Source: Ceratorhiza oryzae-sativae (Eukaryota > Basidiomycota > Agaricomycetes > Cantharellales > Ceratobasidiaceae). From it: 64,000 bases of DNA. The notes under the pieces are model-generated. The model had not been told where the DNA came from, searched no databases, and saw nothing but the letters and a program-made list of their open reading frames with translations. Location of the stretch: positions 62,001 to 126,000 of the forward strand of contig JARWMV010000244.1 of the NCBI GenBank assembly GCA_030998015.1. The letters are read 5' to 3'. Made by a program: the position numbers and the translations under genes. Shown here one piece after another: positions 1 through 11,245 of this stretch. The stretch's first letter is position 1, and every line of letters begins with the position of its first letter.

Positions 1-605
1 GACAGCTGTCCTCCCTCCTTTCCTTTGTGCTATGATAGCTGCAGGAAAGGATTGTTTCCATCTATATTGCTTATATTCTGCAAGAAGGGATGGCTGGAGC
101 CCAATAAATCTGGAGTTCCTAAGACTTGGGGAGATGATATGGTAAGCCCAATCCTACTACCCTCAGGTTAGAAGCTGACAACCAAGGAACAGCATGTCTA
201 CTTCACTCTGAGGCAGCAACTGTCTGCCAAGAAGTTTTACCAGTTCCTGACAAGCAAGATGGAACAATTGGGTGCTGCTGCAGGGCCCAAAACTGTCCCT
301 TGGTATGCTTAAAATCCTAGCAAATGGAAGTGGCATGTCCAGCTAACCAAAGGGGTTACAGGTCTTCCAACCCCAAGGATACAGGGGTGATAGATGGCTG
401 CCCTAGGGTTCATTTTGAAAATGAAGCTGGACCATCTCAATCTGTCTCTCTCTCTGAAGCTGATCCTGAGGCTAAGGAGTCAGATGATGAGTCCCTTACT
501 GTGTCTGGTGCCTCCACTCCTTCTGAACTAGCTGAGCCAGGCCAGTTGGAAGAGAGGGAGTATATTTACATCAGCTCTGATGATGAGGGATATGATTCTC
601 TCTAA
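1..605 (+). pseudogene. 3' accessory gene of an LTR1-family retroelement (fragment)
   Basis: This is the 3' end of an element that starts outside the window. Around 95-136 a reading frame gives GVPKTWGDDM, which matches GVPAVWGNYV in the accessory gene at 22472-23615. Both are followed by GTAAGC, the presumed intron donor. The frame at 324-605 ends in REYIYISSDDEGYDSL, nearly identical to the C-terminus of that second gene. The middle part is diverged and has at least one frameshift near 310. The stop is followed within 35 bp by the polypurine tract and the LTR, so this gene is the last one before the 3' LTR. Its function is unknown. Homology to the second copy is clear at the two ends only. 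Confidence 0.6.
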
Positions 606-621
606 TGTGAGTTGACATACC

Positions 622-636
622 AGACTGGGGGGGCTA
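622..636 (+). other. Polypurine tract before the 3' LTR1
   Basis: A run of seven G lies directly upstream of the TG that opens the LTR at 637. The same G run sits beside the LTR at 22440 on the other strand. This is the expected position for the plus-strand primer of an LTR retroelement. Confidence 0.6.
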
Positions 637-1233
637 TGTTATGGATCACTAACATTTTTCTATTATTTTAGTCTTCTCTACTCAACCCAGACTGGTTATT
701 GGTTCCTTTTCTCTTTCTATTTCTCTTGTCTGTGTGTGATTTCTTATATAACTAGTACTGAGGAATATAGTACCATATTAGTTATATACTGTCTGAGTCA
801 TTGTATCTTATACACAGAGTTATATAAGGATACAATATTGCCTGATTGAGCATCACATTAAGTACCAGCTATAAGAGGAAATCTAAGTACCTGTAGCTGA
901 GGAAGAACATGCATTAGGCAGCCCACCATCTATCCTATAAGCTATTGCTTAAGTCTAGTATTAAGATTAGTATCAGTTAGTCCAAGCAACTAGGGCTGAA
1001 CTACATTTAAGATATCTAAGGGAACCTGACCATAGTAGTCCTGCTCTTTATACCTATAAATTAGTCAGTTTACACTGTGAAAGATTAAGACTACCTTGAG
1101 TGTTACTTGATTGCATTGCAACTAATTTGAGCCTTCCTACTCTAGTCTAAGAAGTATTGAGTACAATTAGTGTATACTAACATATCTACATTTCTTAAGC
1201 TCTAGATATTCTAGTGTACCCTGACCTGTAACA
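637..1233 (+). repeat. LTR1 copy, 3' LTR with internal deletion
   Basis: It starts TGTTATGGATCACTAAC and ends CCTGACCTGTAACA, the same ends as the 1.3-kb LTR1 copies elsewhere. It is only 597 bp long. From about 673 it jumps straight to the part that reads CTCAACCCAGACTGGTTATT, so about 700 bp of the LTR, including its TATA-like segment, is missing. The right flank is the integrase region of another gypsy element, so this element inserted into older gypsy DNA. The matching left flank lies outside the window, so a target duplication cannot be tested. Confidence 0.85.
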
Positions 1234-2490
1234 ATGACAATCCTGCAGCAGGGCACCCAGGGCATTTTGGAACCTTAGACCTGGTCTCTTGAGACTGCTA
1301 CTGGTCAGGGATGGAACAGTCCATTGTGAAATATGTACAGGCATGCAACTCATGCATCTGGAACAAGCACTCAAACCAAGCACCTCCTGGGTTACTCCAA
1401 CCCATTGACCTATCCAACAAACCTTGGGAGGAGATTATGTATGACTTGATCACCAGACTGCCTATGTCAGAGGGTTACAATGCAATACTTACTGTGGTGG
1501 ACTAACTATCCAAAATGGTGCACTTTATCCCAATGCACTTGGATGCCTTAGCTGTAGACATTGCCAACCTATTTGTCAAATTTATATGGAAACTGCATGG
1601 ACTGCCCTGGAAAACTATCTCTGACTGAGGACCCAACTTCAATGCAAAATTCCTTTGCCAGGTTTACAAGTGTCTGGGGATTGAGCCACACTACTCAACA
1701 GCCTATCACCCTCAAGTAGATGGTCAAAGTGAACAACTCAACCAGTTTGTTGAAATTTACCTTTGCTACTGTATCAATCATTGTCAAACAAACCAGGTTG
1801 CTGCATTACCCATGGCAGAATTTGCACACAACAACGGGAAACACTTGTGATCACAACACCTGCCCTCTTTTGCCTGCTACGGTTACAACCCAGACTTCAC
1901 CATGGGAAATACCAAAGACAGCAGTGTCCCTGAGGCCAATCATTATGCCAAGCACCTCAAAGCTATCCACAATAAAGCCAAGGCAGCACTCACAATTTCA
2001 AACTGCTCTCATGCAGAATACTGCAATCAAAAGCACCATGAGGCTCCTAGGATCAAGGTTGGATCAAAAGTCTTCCTGGACAGGTCTAACATTGAGACCC
2101 TTTGGCCCTCCAAAAATTTGGACAACAGGCAATTTGGCCCCTATGTGGTCACCAAGCAAATTGGGAAAAACACCTTCCAATTGGATTTGCTTAAATCCAT
2201 GAAGGTGCACCCAGTCTTCCATGTCTCCCTTCTGTACCCCAAACCCTGCAACAACTACCAAAGGGATCCAGACCCTGCACCACCAGTGGTAACCCCTGAA
2301 GGAGAAGAGGAGTACAAAGTAGAGGAGATCCTAGACTCATGGCATAAGGGTAGAAGGCTGGAATACTACATCAAGCAGAAAAGCTATGGAGCAGAAGAAA
2401 ACAGCTGGCAACCCAAAGCCCACCTCAAGAACACTCCTGAGAAAGTAGCCAAATTCTGCCAGTCTCACCTGAATGTGCCTGGGCCTTAAT
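1234..2490 (+). pseudogene. Ty3/gypsy pol remnant: integrase and chromodomain
   Basis: Translated pieces give the integrase zinc-finger end (CNSCIWNKH), the core (PWEEIMYDLITRLP; HYSTAYHPQVDGQSEQLNQ) and then a C-terminal frame at 1902-2489. That frame has the GPF-like linker (FGPYVVTKQIG), KVHPVFHVSLL and a chromodomain (EYKVEEILD...YYIKQKSYGAEENSW). Several stops and a frameshift break the integrase core, for example TAA at 1503 and TGA near 1627. The 5' part was cut off by the LTR1 element ending at 1233. The polypurine run GGGGGGAAG at 2491-2499 and LTR2 follow directly, so this is the 3' end of an LTR2-type element. It is dead. Confidence 0.85.
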
Positions 2491-2499
2491 GGGGGGAAG

Positions 2500-3020
2500 T
2501 GTCATGGCCTAGATCATGACCACAGATTTATTCCAATTTATTATAATTTATGTTATTTCTACTTTTCATGGACAAGTCCTGTTTATTCAGATATATGTGT
2601 AGAATTATTGACTGAGTCATGTGACCTTGTTGTCACCAACCACTGTTGGTGCATTCTGGAATATTCTGTTGACATGGCACCATTTCTGTTATCATAGGAT
2701 TCTACCTAGGCTTCTTATTTCATATGTACTGCCTCACCTTTGAATATATAAGGGAGAGTCTGAGAGCCTTAAGTCTCAGAAATCAACCTCCTGTCAATAT
2801 CCCCCTTCTACCTGAGTTGGTCACCAAGCCACTTAGCTCTTGCCCTGTGCTCTTTAGCACAGGCACACATCTACTACCTCCCTGCATGTCATTGCACCCT
2901 ATCCCCTCACCACATGTCCACCCTTAGATGTTGTAGTTTGACCTTTGGCTGTTATAGCCTATAGGTCTGCCTTTGCCTCACAAGCATTAGGTGTTTTTTT
3001 TCAGCTTATTGGCTCTGACA
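2500..3020 (+). repeat. LTR2, 3' LTR of the gypsy remnant
   Basis: It starts TGTCATGGCCTAGATCATG right after the polypurine tract and ends GGCTCTGACA. Length is 521 bp. The ends were set by aligning to the two reverse copies at 8306-8822 and 15921-16445. It cuts into a pogo-type transposase remnant on its right side. Confidence 0.8.
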
Positions 3021-3652
3021 AGGCCCTTGTTGGTTACAGAGCGCCAGAACAGGGCTGATTTGTCAAAATTGAAGACATTACATGGATGGCACATCTGAAT
3101 GAGCACCTGTACTTGAAGGATCTCAGCTCCAAGAGTGCCAACTGGGGCAGAGGCAGCCTCTCCATGGAAGTGATACTGCCAAAGGCTCATTCAAGCCTTC
3201 AAACTGTCAAGCCAGCCATTTGGGAGCAACAGAAAGTTGCTTGAATACCCAAACAGCACAACAAAACAGTGTGCTTTGGAATCAATTGCATCACCTGTAA
3301 GTGTTATACATTGTCCCTGGCACTGAAGGACCCACTTCTCCAGTGACTGATCAATGTCAGGGTATTCAACTTGACATACATGTTTGAATTGCAGCCTGTT
3401 GGGGTTTTGTACTAGGGCCTGGAGCCCTGTTTTATTCTTTTTTAGTCACCATACTGGTGACTGCCTAAGCATAGTATAACAATGGCAATTGAGCACCCAA
3501 GCTGCCTCTCCATCTGTTAGGTGAGGGTTCTCCTCACAGAACTTAATGACATCAAGGCAATCTTGGTGTGTTAAACAGTGCTGCTTCACTGGTGCTTTAG
3601 GAACAACAACAACAGAGATTGGGCAAGGGTGTGAGTGTTTCAAGCCCTGCAT
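3021..3652 (-). pseudogene. pogo/Tigger-like DDE transposase remnant
   Basis: On the minus strand, 3446-3652 encodes an N-terminal helix-turn-helix of the Tc5/pogo type (LTHQDCLDVIKFCEENPHLTD). The piece ending at 3021 encodes the start of the DDE_1 core (YHFHGEAASAPVGTL, then VFNFDKSALFWRSVTNK). The usual first catalytic Asp motif NxDET reads NFDKS, so Asp is kept but its neighbour is changed. Stops separate the pieces, and the catalytic core beyond the first motif is missing because LTR2 interrupts it. Recognition is by motif only. Confidence 0.65.
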
Positions 3653-4657
3653 ACTGCTACAGATTGTTAGCTACAGCATACAGCTGTAAGCTACAAAAAA
3701 CCTACTTTGAGTGAGGGGTATATGCACAGCTACAAGCTCAGATGGTGGGTGGTACCCTGTGTAAAAGTTCTCAGACAGCTCAGATTGCAAGCTTATATTC
3801 ATTCTCACTTTTCTAGTCAATCCTGCACAGGTGGGACTCAACACTATCAGGAAGGCAGGTGTTGGGGCACATGAATCCTGCATTGTGAGCACCTTCTTCC
3901 TGCCAAGTCACTGACTTACTAATTCACCAGGATCAATTTCAAATACATTGCTGGCCACCTTTGGGTGGAATTCTTATTTGCAGGTGATGCATATTCACCA
4001 GTATGCATCATTGTGGGTGCCACTGTATTTGTATGAGAATTTAAATAAAATCTTGTATGGCTGAGGAGGCTTGACAAGGTTGTTAAACACTTGACATACA
4101 TCCACGTTGTAGTGGGTATATGCGACCGAACGCCAGCTTTCCTCTGATCCTTCTGTTAGGCAACCAAGAGTAAGGCTAACTGCAGTAAGCATTAATTGAC
4201 TATGTACCTTTGATCTTGGTATCAGGATATGGCCAAGCAGCTAAGTCAGAGAGAGTGTTCAGCCTTTCCGCTTCTTTGAGCTTGGCCACTCACCACCTGG
4301 CACCAGAACATTAGACAGTACTCCAGGCATGAGGAATAGAGGAAATATGGGACGTATGATCTTTCATTCTGCGCTTTATATACATTGGAACTGGGCTACG
4401 TGACCTGGCGAAGCAGCCAGAATGCTGTAGAAATGCTGACTGACCAAAAAACCGCAGCATCCCCACCTACAGGCGAGCTCCACCACAAACATTATGCGCC
4501 GGCGCTTGTATGAGTCAGCACCGCGGTCGGTCTGGCATGACTGTACGGTTTGCGGTTCGCCCGGTAGATTTCAAATCTCCTTCCGGAACGTTCCACTTTC
4601 ATTCCACGGTGCCACCGGACCTTCGCGCAAGGTGCTGATCCCTACTCGTGGCTCACA
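3653..4657. other. No recognisable gene; upstream region of the HNH gene
   Basis: No frame here has domain-like content. Base composition changes near 4120-4500 from CpG-poor to CpG-containing, which marks the edge between transposon debris and the island holding the HNH gene. The last 150 bp are the likely promoter and leader of that gene; no TATA box was identified with confidence. Confidence 0.5.
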
Positions 4658-5847
4658 ATGGCTGACCAAATAACTCATGCTCGAAATCTCCTGGATTCAT
4701 ATGTCTCGGATAAGGAAGATGATAAAACCGTAGCAGTTCTAAATGCTCTGATAGATTTTGCCCCAACACCCCGCGGTCGATCAAACATTTGTGAAGCCAT
4801 CCTGAGGTGTCGGACGACAACACCTCCAAGCAGTATCTCTGACTTGCTTTGGCAGCTCGCACAACGGTTTATAAACGGCCTCCTCATTCCGAGTGAGTCT
4901 CGCTATAATGTCTTTTTCGGTTGGTTGATCATTGTCACCTCCATAGTTAAAGCCCAAGGTGGTAAAACCCCGCAGATCAGCGAGCACCCCTCTCGTCAGG
5001 AGAGCATGGAGCTTGCATCTCTCCTAAATCAAGCCTATGTTGGAACGGCTTCGCACGACCATAACATGAAGCGGAAGGTTAGCCTACTTGATGCTGCATT
5101 GATCCCACGAGCGTACCCACCTAACGAATGATAGGCACTGCAACGAGATAATTATCGCAGTGTGTTCTCAGGCAGACTCGACTATTATTCCTATGAGCGC
5201 AACATGATAAAAGACATACCCCAGGACCCGAAACTCAGTTTCACGCAAGCCGCCCATATTTTGCCCTTTTTTCTGGCAGCAACCCGTGAAGGGGAAGAGG
5301 TGTGTTCCTTGTGTTCCCACATTCTCGTGCTCATAAATACCCCAGCAACATCGCGGTGAAGTACGGACAATAATTGAGGAATTTAGTGGCATGAAAGTTC
5401 TCGATTCACTCTCCGGAAACGACATCAACCGGCTCGGAAATGTTCTGACGCTGACGGATACCGAACACACCCTGTTCGGTACTATGGTCGTCTGGTTGGA
5501 AAAGCGCGAGGTACGCCATCATGTCACGGTTTAAATCTGAACTCACGTATTGAATAAAGGCTCCGTGCGAATATATCATTGGTAGTAAAACCCATCACGC
5601 CCTTTTAACAGGGCTTCCAGTAGGGGCTATTCTTACACTTGGGACCACTGACCCGCAGCTCGAATTGCCGGATGAACGGCTAATTGCTATCCACACGGCC
5701 TGTGCACAAGTACTTCATTTGAGTGGCATGGCAGAGCATATAAATCGTATCATGAGGGATTTGGAAGAAATGACTTCGCTTGCCGAGGATGGGACTTCAA
5801 ACATTTGGAATATATTCGCGCTTCGAGGCGACATATCAGTTGATTGA
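4658..5847 (+). CDS. HNH-nuclease-domain protein (fungal HNH_2 type)
   Basis: Proposed exons are 4658-4892, 4947-5077, 5135-5299, 5346-5510 and 5560-5847. All introns are GT-AG (46-57 bp), phases agree, and the product is 327 residues. The middle reads ALQRDNYRSVFSGR, then TQAAHILPFF, then NDINRLGNVLTLTDTEHTLFG. This is the order seen in fungal proteins with an HNH nuclease domain (RDxxRCxxTG, AAHIIPF, ND..N...L....H..F). The usual Cys after RDNYR is Ser here. The C-terminus (LPDERLIAIHTACAQVLHLSGMAEHI) resembles the conserved tail of that family. The role of these proteins is not established. The gene is flanked on both sides by transposon debris. Choosing the 57-bp second intron removes two in-frame stops; without splicing it would be a pseudogene. 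Confidence 0.7.
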
Positions 5848-6661
5848 TTTCTATTTCGGTCATGTAATGGCGTGTGCCCATGTAATAAACGGCACCGCAT
5901 ATCTCCTCTCTACCCATAAAGAAAGGGTTGCTATTTAGGATTGATTTGAAGTACGGAAGGAATGGTGAGTAAAACACCAGACCAATCGGAAGCTGCTGGA
6001 GCCTGATCCCGATTGGTCGGCTGTCGCCCTGCTCCGCACGGCCCTGTCGACTGCAGTCTGAGCCGGCTTCACCGTGGGCGCGCCCAGGCGTTATCCGCAG
6101 GTGAAAAACGGGTAAGAACACAGAACTGGCTGGGAGATATGCCTCGTCCTTGGAATCAAGCACCATCTTGTCGATCGAAGCAGGGGCTTTCCCCAGGCTA
6201 CTGCCTTTCAACGACAAAGCCTTGGAACGATTGGTTTTGCGACATTTGTTAGACATACAAGTCCAACATAACTGATGTATGTGGTGGTGGGCCGAGTTCA
6301 CTTGCCTACAGTGAGTAGCTGAGGTGACCATCTGGTGACAGGCATTATGTCAGCTGGATGCACCTGTCAGATGCTGGAGACAGTTTGTATATGATTGAAC
6401 TGTCCACTAGTTCCTACAATCACTGCACAATAATTTGGGACAGTAATACCCCTGGTAATTCTTGTTGAACAATGAAGAAATGCACAATTGCTGACAAGAC
6501 ACACACAAAAGGGAAGGCAAAGTAAAAAGGAAAGGTGAAGGAAAGCCCAATGATGCTTCAGTGCAATGGTTACCCCCAAGCTCTAATTCTGCAAAAGCAT
6601 TCCCAGTCAATTGGGGTCTGACAGATATCAGGAAAAAATTAATTTATGACAAATCAGGGTT
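5848..6661. other. No recognisable gene
   Basis: A minus-strand frame of 193 codons (5750-6331) overlaps the end of the HNH gene and has no recognisable domain. It is probably non-coding. CpG content is high to about 6250, then drops to that of the transposon block. The last five bases, GATTG (6662-6666), are the left target duplication of the next LTR. Confidence 0.45.
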
Positions 6662-6666
6662 GATTG

Positions 6667-8072
6667 TGTTATGGCTTACTAACTTTTTCTATTATTTTAG
6701 TCTGCTCTGCCAACCTCAAGTGATGCCTCTGTAATTTTCTTGAAATTAAATGAATTTGTATGTGTCTGAATTTGAAATATTTGTGTTCCATTGAATAGTA
6801 CAAAATCTCCTCTTCCCAACACATATTTTATTGTGATTGTATCTTGAGAACTCAGAGAGATATAGAGGTTGTAATAATTCCTCTTATCAGGAAATATTGA
6901 TTACAACATTGTGCTGTTCATATCTCAGCAACTGCTCATGCTCTCAATGCAATTTGATGCTCTATCAATAGCTAACCTTTGGTGGTATCTGCTGCCTGAA
7001 GATTGTTGCAATCCACCAGATCCTCATGCCAGAATGGTCCAAAGATCATTAGAATCTTACTGGACCATCAATCAAGATCTAATGACTCCAGTGAGTCAGG
7101 AGAGCCTTCCAAATTGATCCAGAAGCTGCTCTGACTCACTTTATTACTCACTGAGATGTAGCCTCTGTTCATTACATGTATATACTATGATAATATGATC
7201 TACAAGCCAATAGCAGGTCTCAGATGCATCAATGCCTTTGATCCACACCCTGTCTTTACTCTCTCATCCTATACTGGGCTAGGGTGTACCCCAAGTATAG
7301 CAGTACCCTCTATTGATGATCACACTAGCATGCATGTATCTATTTGGCTCTGGAATGCCCTCCTCAGGGTATAAAAGGACCTCCTCTGAGGGCCTTCCAG
7401 ACAAACTCCTCCTTCCTCCTACTCTTACTCAACACAGACTGGTTATTGGTTTCTTTTCTCTTTCTCTTTCTCCTGTCTGTGTGTGATTTCTTATATAACT
7501 AGTACTGAGGAATAAAGTACCATATTAGTTATATACTGTCTGAGACATTGTATCTTATATACAGAGATATATAAGGATACAATATTGCCTGATTGAGCAT
7601 CACATTACATACCAGCTATTAGAGGAAATCTAAGTACCTGTAGCTGAGGAAGAACATGCATTAGGCAGCCCACCATCTATCCTATAAGCTATTGCTTAAG
7701 TCTAGTATTAATATTAGTATCAGTTAGTCCAAGCAACTAGGGCTGAACTACATTTAAGATATCTAAGGGAACCTGACCATAGTAGTCTTGCTCTTTATAC
7801 CTATAAATTAGTCAGTTTACACTGTGATAGATTAAGACTACCTTGAGTGTTACTTGATTGCATTGCAACTACTTTGAGCCTTCTTACTCTAGTCTAAGAA
7901 GTATTGAGTACAATTAGTGTATACTAACATATCTACATTTCTTAAGCTCTAGATATTCTAGTGTACCCTGACCTGTAACATAGTCTCAGAAGTATTGAAT
8001 ATGATTAGTGTATACTAACATATCTACATTTACTTAAGCACCAGATATCCAAGGGGACCCTAACCTATAACA
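6667..8072 (+). repeat. LTR1 solo copy with duplicated tail, target duplication GATTG
   Basis: It starts TGTTATGGCTTACTAAC and has a complete LTR1 end at 7980 (CTGACCTGTAACA). A second diverged tail then follows to 8072 (ends CCTAACCTATAACA). The five bases before 6667 and after 8072 are both GATTG, so the outer boundary is a real insertion boundary. The double tail suggests that a younger LTR1 had inserted into an older one and that the two 5' parts later recombined. Between 8078 and 8305 there is short AT-rich sequence with nothing recognisable. Confidence 0.85.
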
Positions 8073-8305
8073 GATTGGGTTATACATAATTTACATAAAT
8101 TTCATAAACTCAGGTTTATAAACATCAGATTCTCCCAGGAAGGCTATTGGAGGCAAGCTGCAGGAATTTGAAATTCATAAATCTCATAAACTGGGGTATA
8201 TTTACATAAATTCATATGAATCAAACCCCCCTGGTAAATTTAGATTAATCCATGTGAATGAAAGAGGGGGAGTCAGAAATCCCCACAACTGGTTTATAAA
8301 CATAA

Positions 8306-8822
8306 TGTCAGAGCTACAACCAAAGAGATAAGTCAAACACCTTAAAGGACAATGACAGGTCTATGGGCAATGATACTGGAGACCTAAGTTACAATGTCAA
8401 GGGGTAGACATACAACAAGGAAGGGTGGTGCAACAAGACATAGGGTTATGAGTGTATGTACTTGTCCTTAAGAGGACTGGGCAGGAACTATGAACTATAA
8501 GTCACACAGGTAGTAGGATGAACAACAGGAGGTTGATTTCTGAGGCTTAAGGCTCTCAGACTCTCCCTATATATTCATATGAATAGCTATATCAAATACA
8601 TGAATGGTGCAAGAGACTATCATACAATATCAGAATGGTGCCACATAACAGAATATTCCAGAAGGTACAAACAGAACATCAACAACAACAAAGTCATGTG
8701 ATCATGTAAGTAATTCCATGCATATATCTAATTAAATGGGACTTGTCTGAAAAGGAAGAAAAAGAGATGTTTTAAATATAGAAAATTCATAATAAAATCT
8801 GTGCATGGTCTAGGCAATGACA
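8306..8822 (-). repeat. LTR2 copy, diverged, reverse orientation
   Basis: On the minus strand it starts TGTCATTGCCTAGACCATG and ends CTCTGACA. It aligns along its length with LTR2 at 2500-3020, including the shared segment with AGAGTCTGAGAGCCTTAAG. Flanking 5-mers (CATAA and GGCTG) do not match, so no target duplication survives. The following 96 bp to 8918 hold nothing recognisable. Confidence 0.7.
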
Positions 8823-9552
8823 GGCTGCACATATTTGGGGATTATTTTCCAGCACAAAAGCCTTGCAATCTCATGACTGAGATTTTTCCCACAAGTGATA
8901 CATATATTTTTGAAAAGCTGTTATGGATCACTAACATTTTTCTATTATTTTAGTCTGATCTGCCAACCTCAAGCAATGCCTCTGTAATTTTCTTGAAATT
9001 AAATGAATTTGTATGTGTCTGAATTTGTACTATTTGTGTTCCATTAAATTGTACAAAATCTCCTCTTTCCCACACATATTTCATTGTGATTTTATCTTAA
9101 GAACTCAGAGAGATATAGAGGTTGCAATATTTCCTCTTATCAAGAGATATTGATTACAACATTGCACTGCTCATATCTTGGCAACCGCTTATGCTATCAA
9201 AGCGATCTGGTGCTCTATCAATAGCCAGTCTTTGGCGGTATCTGCTACCCAAAGATCGTTGTAATCCACTGGATCCTTGTGCTGGAATGGCCTAAAGATC
9301 ATTAGAATCTTACTCAACCATCAATCAAGATCTAATGACTCCAGTGAGTCAGGAGAGCCTTCCAAATTGATCCAGAAGCTTCTCTGACTCACTTTATGAC
9401 TCACTGAGATGTAGCCTCTGTTCATTACATGTATACACTATGACAATATGATCTACAAGCCAATAGCAGGTCTCAGATGCATCAATGCCTTTGATCCACA
9501 CCCTGTCTTTACTCTCTTATCCCATACTGGGCTAGGGTATACCCCAAGTATA

Positions 9553-10859
9553 TGTTACAGGTCAGGGTACACTTCATTATCTAGAGCTTAAGAAATGTAG
9601 ATATGTTAGTATACACTAATTGTATTCAATACTTCTTAGACTAGAGTAAGAAGGCTCAAAGTAGTTGCAATGCAATCAAGTAACACTCAAGTTAGTTTTA
9701 ATCTTTCACAGTGTAAACTGACTAATTTATAGGTATAAAGAGCAAGACTACAATGGTCAGGTTCCCTTAAATATCTTAAATGTAGTTCAGCCCTAGTTGC
9801 TTGGACTAACTGATACTAATCTTAATACTAGGCTTAAGCAATAGCTTATAGGATAGATGGTGGGCTGCCTAATGCATGTACTTCCTCAGCTACAGGTACT
9901 TAGATTTCCTCTAATAGCTGGTACTTAATGTCATGCTAAATCAGGCAATATTGTATCCTTATATAACTCTGTATATAAGATACAATGACTCAGACAGTAT
10001 ATAACTAATATGGTACTATATTCCTCAGTACTAGTTATATAAGAAATCACACACAGACAGGAGAAAGAGAAAGAGAAAAGAAACCAATAACCAGCCTGGG
10101 TTGAGTAGAGAGGAGGAGGGTGGTCTGGAAGGGCCTCAGAGGAGGTCCTTTTATACCCTGAGGAGGGTATCCCAGAGCCAAATAGATGCATGTATGCTAG
10201 TGTGATCATCAAAAGAGGGTACTGCTATACTTGGGGTACACCCTAGCCCAGTATAGGATAAAAGAGTAAAGACAGGGTGTGGATCAAAGGCATTGATGCA
10301 TCTGAGACCTGCTATTGGCTTGTAGATCATATTATCATAGTATATACATGTAATGAACAAAGACTACATCTCAGTGAGTCATAAAGTGAGTCAGAGAAGC
10401 TTCTGGATCAATTAGGGAGGCTCTCCTGACTCACTGGAGTCATTAGATTTTGATTGATGGTCCAGTAAGATTCTAATGATCTTTGGGCCACTCTGGTGCA
10501 AGGATCTGGTGGATCACGATAATTTTCAGGCAGCAGATACTGCCAAAGATTAGCTATCAACAGAGCATAAGATCGCTTTGATAGTGTAAGCAGCTGTCAA
10601 GATATGAGTGGTGCGATGTTGTCATCAATTTCTCCTGATAACAGGAAATATTGCAACCTCTATATCTCTCTGAGTTCTTATGATAAAATCACAATAAAAT
10701 ATGCATTGGAAAGAGGAGATTTTGTACTATTTAATGGAACACAAATAGTACAAATTCAGACACATACAAATTCATTCAATTTCAAGAAAATTGCAGAGGC
10801 ATTGCTTGAGGTTGGCAGAGCAGACCAAAATAATAGAAAAATGTTAGTGATTCATAACA
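9553..10859 (-). repeat. LTR1 solo copy, target duplication GTATA
   Basis: This 1,307-bp copy runs in reverse inside the outer LTR1. It begins TGTTACAGGTCAGGG and ends GATTCATAACA on the plus strand. GTATA at 9548-9552 is repeated at 10860-10864. CpG sites are mostly converted to TpG or CpA compared with the copy at 13010. Confidence 0.88.
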
Positions 10860-11245
10860 GTATAAAAGGACCTCCTCTGAGGCCCTTCTAGACCACTTCC
10901 TCCCACTCTTACTCAACCCAGACCAGTTATTGGTTTCTTTTCTCTTTCTCTTTCTCTTGTCTGTGTGTGATTTCTTATATAACTAGTACTGAGTAATAAA
11001 GTACCATATTAGTGATACACTGTCTGATTCACTGTATCTTATATACAGAGTTATATAAGGATACAATATTGCCTGAGCAAGCATGACATTAAGTGCCAGC
11101 TATTAGAGGAAATCTAAGTACCTGTAGCTGAGGAAGAACATGCATTAGGCAGCCCTCCATCTATCCTATAAGCTCTTGCTTAAGTCTAGCATTAAGATTA
11201 GTATCAGTTAGTCCAAGCAACTAGGGCTGAACTACATTTAAGATA

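Noticed and set aside
5078..5134. Two adjacent stops (TGA TAG) in the HNH gene as proof of a pseudogene
   Set aside because: They lie in a segment that fits a GT-AG intron with a CTAAC branch site, and removing it joins the frames in phase.
5750..6331. 193-codon minus-strand frame
   Set aside because: It overlaps the last exon of the HNH gene and has no recognisable content.
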